Below, piece after piece: positions 17,876-26,323 of a DNA stretch of 45,733 bases. The notes below the pieces were generated by a model that saw only the letters and a program-made list of their open reading frames with translations, searched no databases and was not told the origin of the DNA. The DNA comes from Desulfocapsaceae bacterium (GTDB lineage Bacteria > Desulfobacterota > Desulfobulbia > Desulfobulbales > Desulfocapsaceae). Numbering within the stretch: the stretch's first letter is position 1; every line of letters begins with the position of its first letter. The DNA is taken from NCBI GenBank assembly GCA_028697885.1, contig JAQVER010000020.1:1-45733 (forward strand), given 5' to 3'. Made by a program: the position numbers and the translations under genes.

Positions 17876-18502
17876 TTATTCGCTCAGGACTGCCTCTTTG
17901 AACGCCTCAATACCAAAACGCTCCATGAAGCGGGCACTTCGTGATTTATACTTGGCTTTCTGTTGATAGACAGTCAGGCATTTTTCCACCAGGTCAACAA
18001 CCTGATCATCGCTGAGCCCTTCTGCTATTTTATCGCCAATCCGTGGATTACCGCCGCCGTTGCCTCCAAAGACAAGGGTCCAGCCTTTTTTGGTGGCAAA
18101 GATCCCGACATCCCGGACATACGGTTCGGTACAGGACATGCGGCAACCGGAGATCCCGACCTTGACCTTGCCGGGTAGGGGTTCAGGAAAGGAGAGCTGT
18201 TCAATTCTGGCGCCGAGTGCCAGAGAGTCACTGGTGCCGAATTTGCACCACTGGGAGCCGGGGCAGGCCTGGACGTAATGGACGCCATTCGTGGCCACCG
18301 GCCGGATCAGGGGTTGCAGTTCCGTTTTGAGCTTCTTCTGTTCTTCCTCATCCATACCAAGCAGGGCCAGCCGTTGGGCCGAGGTGATCTTGGTCATGGG
18401 GACATTGTATTTATTGATGATGGTAACAATCTGTTCCAGATCTTTGGGGGAAAACAGACCCATGTTCAGGCCGGGGACCACGCTGTAGGTCTTTTGATTC
18501 AT
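17876..18502 (-). CDS. Small siroheme/4Fe-4S nitrite-sulfite reductase-type protein
   Basis: 208 aa, close to the size of the low-molecular-weight assimilatory-type sulfite reductases known from Desulfovibrio. It has the paired cluster and siroheme motif ACPGSQWCKFG and GCRMSCTEP, with four Cys for the coupled [4Fe-4S]-siroheme centre, and a Gly-rich loop FGGNGGGNPR. Cytoplasmic. Possible substrates are sulfite or nitrite; the nrfHA-hcp neighbourhood favours nitrite or a nitrogen-oxide role, but the sequence does not decide. It is first in the group after the hcp terminator. Confidence 0.92.
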   Translation of the reverse strand: MNQKTYSVVPGLNMGLFSPKDLEQIVTIINKYNVPMTKITSAQRLALLGMDEEEQKKLKTELQPLIRPVATNGVHYVQACPGSQWCKFGTSDSLALGARIEQLSFPEPLPGKVKVGISGCRMSCTEPYVRDVGIFATKKGWTLVFGGNGGGNPRIGDKIAEGLSDDQVVDLVEKCLTVYQQKAKYKSRSARFMERFGIEAFKEAVLSE

Positions 18503-18528
18503 TGTAGATTCTCTCTTGTGTCAACAGG

Positions 18529-18563
18529 AAAAGCAGGACACGCTGATCTGAGCCGTGTCCTGC
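18529..18563 (-). terminator. Intrinsic terminator after hcp
   Basis: A 10-bp perfect stem (GCAGGACACG at 18533-18542, complement at 18554-18563) with an 11-nt loop is followed on the minus strand by TTTTCCTGTT. It begins 24 bp after the hcp stop and precedes the siroheme gene start at 18502. It may give partial read-through into the nitrite genes. Confidence 0.75.
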
Positions 18564-18586
18564 CGGGGGGGATAATGGCCGGTAGC

Positions 18587-20215
18587 TTAGCCCAGGATGG
18601 CTTTCAGATCAGCCTCGGGAGTAGAAACCGGTTTGACGTTGAAATTTTCCACCAATACATTGAGGACATTGGGGGTGATGAAGGCCGGTAGTGAGGGTCC
18701 AAGATGGATGTTTTTGATTCCCAGACTGAACAAGGTCAAGAGGATAACTACCGCCTTCTGCTCGTACCAGGAAAGAATCATGGACAGGGGCAGGTCATTG
18801 ACCCCGCATTCAAAAGCGCCGGCCAGGGCCACCGCAATCTGGATGGCGGAGTAGGCGTCATTGCACTGCCCGACATCAAGGAGACGGGGGATGCCGCCGA
18901 TATCGCCCAGCTGCTTGTCAAAGAAGCGGAACTTGCCGCAGGCGAGCGTCAGGATCATACAGTCGCTGGGGATCTGCTCCACGATCTCGGTGTAGTAGTT
19001 ACGTCCGGGTTTGGCGCCGTCGCAGCCGCCAACGAGAAAGAAGTGACGGATGGCCTTGGATTTGACCGCCTCGATCACCTTGTCGGCAACGCCGAGTACG
19101 GTGTTGCGGGCAAAACCCACGAGTACGGAACCCTTGTCCACGGTGTCGGTGAATCCGGGCAGGGCCAGGGCACGGTTGATTACCGGACTGAAGTCTTTGT
19201 CGTTGCCGATATGGGCAACATCCGGCCAGCCAACCAGACCGGTGGTGAAGACATTGGCCTTATAGGAGTCTTTTGGTTTCTGAATGCAGGTGGTGGTAAA
19301 AAGGATGGCCCCTGGAAATTCAGGCATCTCTTTCTGCTGATTCTGCCAGGCTGTGCCGAAATGGCCATAGAAATGGCTGTACTTCTTCAGCTCAGGATAG
19401 CCGTGACAGGGCAGCATCTCGCCGTGGGTGTAGATGTTGATTCCCTTGTCTTTGGTTTGTTCCAGGAGCATGGCCAGATCTTTGAGGTCATGACCGGTGA
19501 CCAGGATACACTTGCCGGGGATATGACCAAGCGGCACGGGAGTGGGGACCGGGTGACCGTAGGTTCCGGTATTACCGGCATCCAACAGTTCCATGGCCCG
19601 CAGGTTAACCTCGCCACACTTGAGAGCCAGGGCCACCAGCTGGTTGAGGTCCAGGTCGCCGGTCAGTGCAGCCATGGCTTCATGGATGTAGGCGTAGACT
19701 GCGTCATCTTCCTGGCCGAGGATGGCAGCATGGTCAGCATAGGCGGCAAGGCCGCGCAGTCCGTACATTGTGATCTGCTTCAGGGATTGCAGATCAGGGT
19801 TGGCATCCAGGCTGTTGATGAAGTTCAGGGCGGCGCCTTGCTCTTCCAGTCCGGTTAGAGAGTCGGCCGGGGTAAAGGTGGCTGCGGCTGCGGTAAAATC
19901 AATCTTGCCGCCAGCAGCTTTTACTTCGGCTTTCAGGGTTTCACGCAGGGCGACCGTCTTATGGATCAGGACACCAAAACGGGCGGGGTCAAAATCGACA
20001 TTGGTAAGACAGGAAAAAATTGCTTCACAGGTGAAACGATCGACAGCGTTATCTATCACTCCGACCTTACGCCCTGTGTCAGCCACCAGACAAAGGCCCT
20101 GGACTGCATGAGTAAGAAGATCTTCAAGGCCGGCTACAGGCTCAGTCTTACCACAGACACCGATGGTGGTGCAGGCGATTCCTTTAGCGGTTTGTTCACA
20201 TTGATTGCAGTACAT
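18587..20215 (-). CDS. hcp: Hydroxylamine reductase / hybrid cluster protein
   Basis: 542 aa. It carries a [4Fe-4S] cluster and the hybrid Fe-S-O cluster; the family reduces hydroxylamine in vitro and is implicated in NO reduction and S-nitrosylation. The N-terminal motif is Cys3, Cys6, Cys15, Cys21 (C-x2-C-x8-C-x5-C), the arrangement of strict anaerobes. Hybrid-cluster regions are visible (HGEMLPCHGYP, TTCIQKP, GGCDGAKPGR, GQCNDAYSA). The start MYCNQCEQ is chosen from the family and AAGGAG 7 nt upstream; a 13-residue longer frame is not supported. A perfect FNR/HcpR-type palindrome precedes it. Confidence 0.98.
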   Translation of the reverse strand: MYCNQCEQTAKGIACTTIGVCGKTEPVAGLEDLLTHAVQGLCLVADTGRKVGVIDNAVDRFTCEAIFSCLTNVDFDPARFGVLIHKTVALRETLKAEVKAAGGKIDFTAAAATFTPADSLTGLEEQGAALNFINSLDANPDLQSLKQITMYGLRGLAAYADHAAILGQEDDAVYAYIHEAMAALTGDLDLNQLVALALKCGEVNLRAMELLDAGNTGTYGHPVPTPVPLGHIPGKCILVTGHDLKDLAMLLEQTKDKGINIYTHGEMLPCHGYPELKKYSHFYGHFGTAWQNQQKEMPEFPGAILFTTTCIQKPKDSYKANVFTTGLVGWPDVAHIGNDKDFSPVINRALALPGFTDTVDKGSVLVGFARNTVLGVADKVIEAVKSKAIRHFFLVGGCDGAKPGRNYYTEIVEQIPSDCMILTLACGKFRFFDKQLGDIGGIPRLLDVGQCNDAYSAIQIAVALAGAFECGVNDLPLSMILSWYEQKAVVILLTLFSLGIKNIHLGPSLPAFITPNVLNVLVENFNVKPVSTPEADLKAILG

Positions 20216-20319
20216 GGTTTGCTCCTTGGTTGGGGTGAATGAACAAGTTCTCAATAAAGTATATGTTACATTTTGGGCATTGTGAAATTCTTATTACAAA
20301 TATGTCGTTTATGTTTGAT

Positions 20320-20361
20320 ACTCTATCGTAGATCAGGGAAAGTTTGTTTGATCTAGATCAA
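20320..20361 (-). promoter_or_regulatory. FNR/HcpR-type operator and promoter of hcp
   Basis: TTGATCTAGATCAA (20348-20361) is a perfect 14-bp palindrome. On the minus strand a -10-like hexamer TAGAGT (20325-20320) follows at a distance that gives a start near 20313 and puts the palindrome at -41.5, the class II activator position. HcpR, a CRP/FNR-family regulator, is known to control hcp in Desulfobacterota. Whether HcpR or an FNR homologue acts here is not determined by the sequence. Confidence 0.8.
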
Positions 20362-20698
20362 GGAAAGGATTTTTTTTTTTGAGTGGAGTAATTTTTATTG
20401 ACCAAGAAAGGATGAAAGAAACTTTGCCGTATCTGGTAGCCAGTTTGGGTGTCGGTGAAGCTGCGAAATGCAGCGGTAGGATGTGGTCTGCCGTGCCGGT
20501 TCGTCTCTCTCCGCCCGGCCATCCAATGCCTAGATTCTTAAGTAGTATGTTGTCACCTGTGACATGCTGCCTAGTCAATCCAGACAATGTTCAAACTGTA
20601 GAAAATCCCATTTTCAATGGTTGACCACCGTTTGCAAATGCTTCGGGAAAAATACAAAATTCTCTATCTTTTTTTGACACTTTCAATAGGTGTCATGA
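20362..20698. other. Intergenic region upstream of hcp with an extra palindrome
   Basis: No convincing gene. The palindrome TGTCACCTGTGACA (20551-20564) lies about 340 bp upstream of the hcp start and could be a separate operator. A short hairpin (TGACAC/GTGTCA, about 20675-20694) lies at the 3' side of the efflux outer-membrane gene; it has no U tail on the relevant strand, so it is a poor terminator. Confidence 0.45.
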
Positions 20699-22153
20699 TC
20701 AAATATCCCCACCCATTGCCTGATACAATGCCGCACTATCTACAAGCCGTCGTGCCTGAGCCTCGATCAAGTTCATCCGGGTCTGTTGCGCCTGCTGTTG
20801 GGCGATGAGCAGCTGGACATAACTGGCTGCACCCAGTTCGTACCGACGCTGCACGGAATTAAAGGATCCCTGTGCGGCAACATCGGCGGCAGCCAGTGCC
20901 GCCAGCCTCTGGGCATTGTTTTCCAGGGCCCTGAGTACATCGGCCACATTGCGTAGGGCTTCGAGGACGACATTTTGGTAATTTGCTGCCGCTGCATCGA
21001 ATTCAGCTAAAGCTGCACGTTTTCCCGCTGGTAAGCCGGGTTTAAATAAAGGTTGGGTCAATTGCCCAACCAAGCCCCAAACCGTCGAACTGCCATTAAA
21101 CAATGTGTCAGTAGTTAGGGCCAGCAAACCAAGGTCGGCACTGAGGTTGACTTGCGGATAGAGCTTGGCGATTGCCACGCCGTATTCTGCATTAGCAACG
21201 TGCAGTAAGGCCTCGGCTGCCTGAATATCCGGGCGGCTGTGAACCAGCTCAGAGGGGACGATGAGCGGTAGAGCCGTTGGTAGAGTGAATTCTGCCAATG
21301 TGAAAGATGGCAATCCTCCCAAGCCTGGCGCCCGGCCGGCGAGCACGGCAAGAAGGTGTTCATTCTGCTGAAGCTGAGTATACAGGAGTGGAATAGTGGC
21401 ACGAGTCTGTTCCACCGGGGTTTGTATGGCCAGCACTTCATCGGGGGCTGACTGGCCAAGACGTACTTGCTCTTTAGTCAGTTTTAGTTGTTCTTCTTGC
21501 AGTTGGAGGATGTCCTTTGTAGCCTGTATTTGCCCGTAAATATTGGCCTGGGTGACGGCGGTGGTGACGATATTGGCCACCAAGGTCGATCGGGCACCTG
21601 CTAGCTGGTAGCGTTGATAATCGATGCGAGCGGCCAGTGCTTCCAAGGTGCGCCGATTGCCGCCAGCCAGATCAAGGGTGTAATTAATACCGACTCCAGC
21701 GTTGTAAAGACTGAATTCACGGGCATCGCCGGTCAGCCCTGATGAGCTGGGGCTGAATCGCTGTCGCTGCGCGCCGATGTTGGCATCAACTTGAGGATAC
21801 AGGCTTGAGCCGGCCTGCGCGGCATAAAGTTCCTGTGCCTGACGCAAAGTGGCCTGAGACTTAGCTAGTGTGGGGCTGGCTTGTAAGGCATCATTGATCA
21901 GGGTATCCAACTTGGGTGAGCAGAGTTCATGCCACCATTGCGAATTGACCCAGCCGCCCTTGATGAAACGCTGTGACTCACCTAACGCTGTGGGAGCGGA
22001 GACTGTTTGCGAAGGCAATGTGGTGGTGGTGTAGGCTGCCACATCGGGTGCTGCCGGGGGCTTAAAATCTGGACCAACCGCACATCCAGCCAGCAGGCCA
22101 ACAAGGATGAACATAAAGGAAATGTGACCATTGATTGTTTTAGCGTTGCTCAT
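20699..22153 (-). CDS. Outer-membrane efflux lipoprotein, NodT/TolC family
   Basis: 484 aa. A lipoprotein signal (LLAGCAVGPDF, the typical NodT-family start) is followed by two OEP repeats rich in long helices, forming the trans-envelope channel. The start MSNAKT is chosen because AGGAG is 8 nt upstream and the longer frame to 22222 lies inside the cytochrome gene. The start overlaps the cytochrome c' gene by 14 bp, so the two are translationally coupled. It is the last gene of the TetR-regulated operon and is expected to work with the HlyD-like, permease and ATPase subunits. Substrate is unknown. Confidence 0.94.
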   Translation of the reverse strand: MSNAKTINGHISFMFILVGLLAGCAVGPDFKPPAAPDVAAYTTTTLPSQTVSAPTALGESQRFIKGGWVNSQWWHELCSPKLDTLINDALQASPTLAKSQATLRQAQELYAAQAGSSLYPQVDANIGAQRQRFSPSSSGLTGDAREFSLYNAGVGINYTLDLAGGNRRTLEALAARIDYQRYQLAGARSTLVANIVTTAVTQANIYGQIQATKDILQLQEEQLKLTKEQVRLGQSAPDEVLAIQTPVEQTRATIPLLYTQLQQNEHLLAVLAGRAPGLGGLPSFTLAEFTLPTALPLIVPSELVHSRPDIQAAEALLHVANAEYGVAIAKLYPQVNLSADLGLLALTTDTLFNGSSTVWGLVGQLTQPLFKPGLPAGKRAALAEFDAAAANYQNVVLEALRNVADVLRALENNAQRLAALAAADVAAQGSFNSVQRRYELGAASYVQLLIAQQQAQQTRMNLIEAQARRLVDSAALYQAMGGDI

Positions 22154-22595
22154 AGAAATTCTCCTGGAACGATTTACGAAAACTCTGATGGCAGGTGACG
22201 CAACTCTCTTGCAACGTTGCAAACGCAGAAATTACCTCAGTCCTGTCCTCTTGCATAGCCGCTCGTCTCAGTTCTTGTCCAGCCTGGTGGGTTTTCTCAT
22301 CATAGTCTCTAAACTTGCCGGCATCAGAGCCGATGAAGGCGAGAATGCGTATTTTCTCCGTCAGTGGCGGCTTCGGATGGTCGGCGATGCGAAGCGCTAT
22401 CTTCGTGATCAGAGCCCAGTTTTCGCGCGCTATACTATCAGAGATTTGTTGCATGTTTTTGCCTAGTTCCCGCATGATCTTGCGCAGAACAAGAGGCTCG
22501 ACGGCTGTATCAGCCGTCTCGGTAAATGCCGGATGGGAGGTCATGGTTACCGTGAACCCGACTGTCAGGAGGGCTAACATACTGGATACGTTCAT
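22140..22595 (-). CDS. Cytochrome c' family protein
   Basis: 151 aa with a signal peptide (~1-24), so periplasmic. The four-helix-bundle cytochrome c' signature is at the C-terminus, CVTCH with Cys132, Cys135 and His136, followed by QSFRKSF. Cytochromes c' bind NO at a five-coordinate heme and protect against nitrosative stress. It lies 4 bp after the membrane gene and overlaps the outer-membrane efflux gene. A cytochrome c' inside an export operon is unusual; it may protect, sense for, or supply the exporter. Confidence 0.9.
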   Translation of the reverse strand: MNVSSMLALLTVGFTVTMTSHPAFTETADTAVEPLVLRKIMRELGKNMQQISDSIARENWALITKIALRIADHPKPPLTEKIRILAFIGSDAGKFRDYDEKTHQAGQELRRAAMQEDRTEVISAFATLQESCVTCHQSFRKSFQENFYEQR

Positions 22596-22599
22596 GGCC

Positions 22600-23013
22600 T
22601 CATGCCTTCCTCACCTTAATAAGCTGCCGGGCGATAGTTGCTATGGCTGCCCACACCAAGGTGCGCAGACTCATAGCTATCACCGTGCGCTGCATGTAGG
22701 CACCGCCGAAAGCCACGTGCATGCCAAAGGCGGCAAATGTGAGCGACGTGGCCCCGGCGATAGTAATGGCCAGCCACACCGCCCAGGGTTGGAGCATCCA
22801 CAGCCCGATCCCGGCGATGACATAGGCGAAACCTGCGAGAAAGTTAAACCAGAGCACGAACGGCACATAGTTTCCGGCTTCCGCTTGCACTGTTTCGCCA
22901 CCAAACAGAATCGTGCCACCTTCCTTGATGGTCAACAGGCCGAAGCTGATCGCGACCAGAGAAATTACCCAGATCCACCATCGCCGTTGCTGTTCAATTG
23001 GTGTTTTTATCAT
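22600..23013 (-). CDS. Four-helix inner-membrane protein of unknown function
   Basis: 137 aa with four predicted transmembrane helices (about 12-30, 48-70, 76-98 and 108-128) and short loops; a charged tail ends KVRKA. No family is recognised. Its ATG overlaps the stop of the preceding 41-codon ORF (ATGA), and the cytochrome c' gene starts 4 bp later, so expression is tightly coupled. It could be the membrane partner of the cytochrome, for example a quinol or heme-side anchor, but no His ligand pattern clearly supports that. Confidence 0.85.
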   Translation of the reverse strand: MIKTPIEQQRRWWIWVISLVAISFGLLTIKEGGTILFGGETVQAEAGNYVPFVLWFNFLAGFAYVIAGIGLWMLQPWAVWLAITIAGATSLTFAAFGMHVAFGGAYMQRTVIAMSLRTLVWAAIATIARQLIKVRKA

Positions 23014-23135
23014 TTCCTTTCCCCCTGCAACAGCAGTGAAATATCTGCTCTACCGAAAACATGGCGATACCTGTGAGTGCGGGCGTCAGCACGAACACTC
23101 CATCTTTGTTTATGTGTCTGCCAGTATCTGAACAT
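23010..23135 (-). CDS. 41-residue basic ORF coupled to the membrane protein
   Basis: A short frame with an excellent site (AAAGGAG, 6 nt before ATG) ends in a TGA that overlaps the next ATG. The product is rich in Arg, His and Trp (MFRYWQTHKQRWSVRADART at the N-terminus) and has no signal peptide or known motif. It lies in the 244-bp gap between the ATPase and the membrane gene. It may be a real micro-protein or simply a coupling leader that delivers ribosomes to the next gene. Confidence 0.5.
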   Translation of the reverse strand: MFRYWQTHKQRWSVRADARTHRYRHVFGRADISLLLQGERK

Positions 23136-23257
23136 GAAAAACTCCTTTATTTATCGAGTCGATCAACAAAACAATGAGTCGTAACCGACACACTGAACTG
23201 CTTGTAAATCATGCTTCACCAGCCAACATGTTTATTGAAACGGCTCGGATATACAAC

Positions 23258-23968
23258 TCAATCAAAACTCCGCCCCTCACCGGCCTCTTCGTAGGTCACG
23301 CCATCGCGGATGTGATAGATGCGCTTGAAGGTCGGGATAATCTTTTCGTCGTGGGTGACAACGATAATGGCGGTCTCAAATTTACGGGCCATATCGTTCA
23401 GCATCCGGATCACTGCCAGGGCGCGTTCGCTGTCAAGCGGCGCCGTAGGCTCATCGGCGAGAATGACCGGCGGGCGATTGACCAGTCCACGGGCGATGGC
23501 CACCCTTTGTTGTTCTCCACCGGAGAGCTGCGACGGCATGGCTTTGGCGCGCGGCTCAACATCGAGCGCTTTAAATAGCTCTACTGCCCGCTTGCGGGCC
23601 TCAGCGTTAGGTATTCCGGCCAGCATGGGGAGCAGAGCGACGTTGTCGGTAACATCGAGAAACGGGATGAGGTAAGGAGCCTGAAAGATAAAGCCGATTT
23701 TGTCGCGCCGGAGGGCGCGCAGGTCTTTCACCTTCCATCCGTTGTCATAAATCACCTCGCCACCAAGGGTCATGCGCCCTCCAGTGGGCTCGATCACCGC
23801 CCCCAGAGCTTTGAGTAGCGTACTTTTACCGGACCCTGAAGGCCCTACCAACCCGACCACCTCACCCGGGGCCACCTGCATGTTTACCCCTTTCAAGGCA
23901 TCGACAGCGGTGTCGCCACTACCATAGCGTTTTTTTAACCCTTCGATAAGAATACCTTTGCCCATCAT
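23258..23968 (-). CDS. ABC transporter ATPase, LolD/MacB type
   Basis: 236 aa. Walker A GPSGSGKST, Q-loop in FIFQAPYLIP, signature LSGGEQQRVAIARG, Walker B VILADEPTAPLD, and the H-loop VTHDE are all intact. It pairs with the FtsX-type permease encoded directly upstream (1-bp gap) and drives mechanotransmission-type export or lipoprotein transport rather than classical pumping. The operon also supplies a periplasmic adaptor and outer-membrane channel, as in MacAB-TolC. Confidence 0.96.
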   Translation of the reverse strand: MMGKGILIEGLKKRYGSGDTAVDALKGVNMQVAPGEVVGLVGPSGSGKSTLLKALGAVIEPTGGRMTLGGEVIYDNGWKVKDLRALRRDKIGFIFQAPYLIPFLDVTDNVALLPMLAGIPNAEARKRAVELFKALDVEPRAKAMPSQLSGGEQQRVAIARGLVNRPPVILADEPTAPLDSERALAVIRMLNDMARKFETAIIVVTHDEKIIPTFKRIYHIRDGVTYEEAGEGRSFD

Positions 23969-23969
23969 G

Positions 23970-25178
23970 TCAACCTCCTATTGCTTCGGCCGGATCGACC
24001 TTGAGAGCGGCACGAATGGCGATGATGCTCGCCAGTATGCAGATTACCATCACGGCAAAGAAGCCGATAATGGAGTCTAAGGGCTCGAGTAATACATATT
24101 TTGGAAAGATAGGTGCCATCAACAAGGTGGCGGTAATCTTGCCCACCACAAAGCCGATTACACCCAGAGCGATGGACTGTTGCATGATCAGGGCGACAAT
24201 GGTGCGGTTTTTGGTGCCGATCAGCTTGAGCACGGCAATCTCGCGGATCTTGCCGAGGGTCAGAGTGTAGATGATGAAGGCGACAATGGCTGAGCTGACA
24301 ACCGAAAGAATCACCAGAAACATGAATATCTGTTTTGCCGCAGTGGCGATCAGCTTACCGACGAGGATCTCCTCCATCTGGCTGCGCGTGTAGACCGTCA
24401 GCCGCTTCCAGCGGCGGATCGATTCCGCCACATCCTCAGCGCGATGGCCCGATTCTATCTGCACCAGTACCGCGTTGACGTAAGGATTAATGCTTTGCGA
24501 GGCGATGACGGCATCAAGTAACCCCGGGACTTGCGGCCGGTTGAATGCCGGATTGGCGGCGGTGCGGCGTTGCTGCTGATGGATGGCGTCATTGTCCTTG
24601 AGGAATTGGGCTTCCTGAGCATCCTTAAGGGGTATGAAGACCATGGGGTCGCCGCCGGAAGAGACCATCCGCCGAGTCAGACCGACCACGGTATAGTGAT
24701 TGCGGCGAATCTGGAGGCGGTCACCAAGCGCAAAACCTGAGGCGATATCAGCCACAGCCTCATAATGGCCACGGGTGATCTGGCGGCCGGCGACAAGATA
24801 GGGAGGCCAGCCGGGCGTGCCGGACTCGCCGGCTGTGACGCCGGTAACCATCGTCCGCACATCGCGCTCGCCTTGACGTACCTGCATGGTAAGATAGGTT
24901 ACGTTAGCCGTCCGGGCGACCCCTGGCATGCCGCGGATGGAACGCCAGGTATCGTCATAGATACTCGACGGTTCAGCATAGGGGCCGAGGGTGTCTTTTT
25001 GCACCACCCAGAGATCAGCGCTGCTGTTGTCGAGCAGCACCTTGGCGTCATCCACCATGCCGCGGTAAATACCGGCCATTGAAAGGGTTATACCAATCAG
25101 CAGCCCAAGGCCCATGCCGGTAAAGACGAACTTGCCCCAGGCATGCATGATATCGCGTCCGGCCAGGCTGATCATCAC
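23970..25178 (-). CDS. FtsX/MacB-type ABC permease
   Basis: 402 aa. One N-terminal helix (~16-40), a large periplasmic domain (~45-270), and three C-terminal helices (about 275-305, 325-350 and 365-390), the MacB/LolC fold. The C-terminus ends in LKVDPAEAIGG, a conserved family ending. Its ATG overlaps the stop of the adaptor gene by 4 bp. It forms the membrane half of the exporter with the following ATPase. Confidence 0.94.
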   Translation of the reverse strand: MMISLAGRDIMHAWGKFVFTGMGLGLLIGITLSMAGIYRGMVDDAKVLLDNSSADLWVVQKDTLGPYAEPSSIYDDTWRSIRGMPGVARTANVTYLTMQVRQGERDVRTMVTGVTAGESGTPGWPPYLVAGRQITRGHYEAVADIASGFALGDRLQIRRNHYTVVGLTRRMVSSGGDPMVFIPLKDAQEAQFLKDNDAIHQQQRRTAANPAFNRPQVPGLLDAVIASQSINPYVNAVLVQIESGHRAEDVAESIRRWKRLTVYTRSQMEEILVGKLIATAAKQIFMFLVILSVVSSAIVAFIIYTLTLGKIREIAVLKLIGTKNRTIVALIMQQSIALGVIGFVVGKITATLLMAPIFPKYVLLEPLDSIIGFFAVMVICILASIIAIRAALKVDPAEAIGG

Positions 25179-26323
25179 TTCACTCCCGGCAAATGTTCAA
25201 CCACGTTAATGCGGGTACGCGCTTTCAAGGCTTTTGCGCTATAGACCACCACCCGGTCGCCGGCCTTGAGCCCTTCGCGGATCTGCACATGACCATCCAG
25301 GTCGGCGGCACCCAACAAGACCGGTGTGAAATGCAGATCGCCATCCATGACCTGCCACACGCCCAATTTGCTATTGATGCGCTGGATCGCGGCATTAAGG
25401 ATGACTGGCGCAGCCGGTAGCGTCGGCAAGGTGACGGTGACTTCAGCCAGTTCGCCGACTGGCGGCAACGGCTCGGGAAGGTGATCAAACTCCACCTTGG
25501 CCAGCGTTTCCTCGGTCACTGCGTCGGCCAAGGGATCTACCCGCAACACTCGACCCGTCCGTAACTCGACTGCCTGCGAGCGCAATACGATATTGGCCGG
25601 TAAGTTGGCAGCAAGCCCGCGCGTATGAATCTGATCGAAGCGCACATTGATCCACAGACTCTTCGGATCGATCAACTCCACCACCGCCTGACCAGCCACA
25701 ACCGTGGTACCGGGGTCTGCATCGCGCACGGTAACTAGGCCGTCGACCGGAGCGACAAGCTTCAGGTTGCTGCGCTGCGCGACTAATGCCTCGCGGTCGG
25801 CTTGGTTTCGAGCGAATTCCTCACGCGCCGCGTTCAGGCCTGCCTCGGTCACCTGCAGTTCATGCTTTTTGGTGGCAACGATCTCTTCACTTGTCGAGCG
25901 AACTGCCAGTAATTGTTTATAACGCCGGGCTTGCGTTTGCGCATAAGCCTGACGCGACTGGGCTTCACTTAGCAGCGCCTTGGCGCGTTTAAGCGCGGCC
26001 TCCTGGGCCCGGATTCGCTCGTCAAGATCAACCGGGTCCATTTCGCCGAGCACCTGCCCGATCCTGACCAGATCTCCCACATGCACATCCAGGCGTTTGA
26101 CCCGGCCTGCAAAAGTGGGGCCGATCTTGAAGGTGTATTGTGCCTCGACGGTGCCAATTCCAAAGAGAGCAGGAGCAATGGAGCGGTTCTCTACGGTGGT
26201 CACCGTTACGGGTACCGGCGCAAGCGGCCCTGAACGGAGGGCGACATAGATAAAGAGAGCGAAGAGGGGCAGAAGTACCACCAATAGCATCAGGGTGCGT
26301 CTTTGTAGAGGTAGACTTTTCAT
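25175..26323 (-). CDS. Periplasmic adaptor (HlyD/MacA family)
   Basis: 382 aa. An N-terminal membrane anchor (~10-28) is followed by a lipoyl half-motif, a long coiled-coil hairpin (about 95-165, with EALVAQRSNL near its end), the second lipoyl half (LVAPVDGLVTVRDADPG) and beta-barrel domains. It connects the permease to the outer-membrane channel. It overlaps the TetR gene stop and the permease start, each by 4 bp, so the first three genes form a strictly coupled unit. Confidence 0.94.
   Translation of the reverse strand: MKSLPLQRRTLMLLVVLLPLFALFIYVALRSGPLAPVPVTVTTVENRSIAPALFGIGTVEAQYTFKIGPTFAGRVKRLDVHVGDLVRIGQVLGEMDPVDLDERIRAQEAALKRAKALLSEAQSRQAYAQTQARRYKQLLAVRSTSEEIVATKKHELQVTEAGLNAAREEFARNQADREALVAQRSNLKLVAPVDGLVTVRDADPGTTVVAGQAVVELIDPKSLWINVRFDQIHTRGLAANLPANIVLRSQAVELRTGRVLRVDPLADAVTEETLAKVEFDHLPEPLPPVGELAEVTVTLPTLPAAPVILNAAIQRINSKLGVWQVMDGDLHFTPVLLGAADLDGHVQIREGLKAGDRVVVYSAKALKARTRINVVEHLPGVK

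Noticed and set aside
18704-19858. 384-codon open frame on the plus strand
   Set aside because: It lies fully antisense to hcp, whose translation matches the family along its full length; the plus-strand frame has no ribosome site or family likeness and is a codon-bias shadow.
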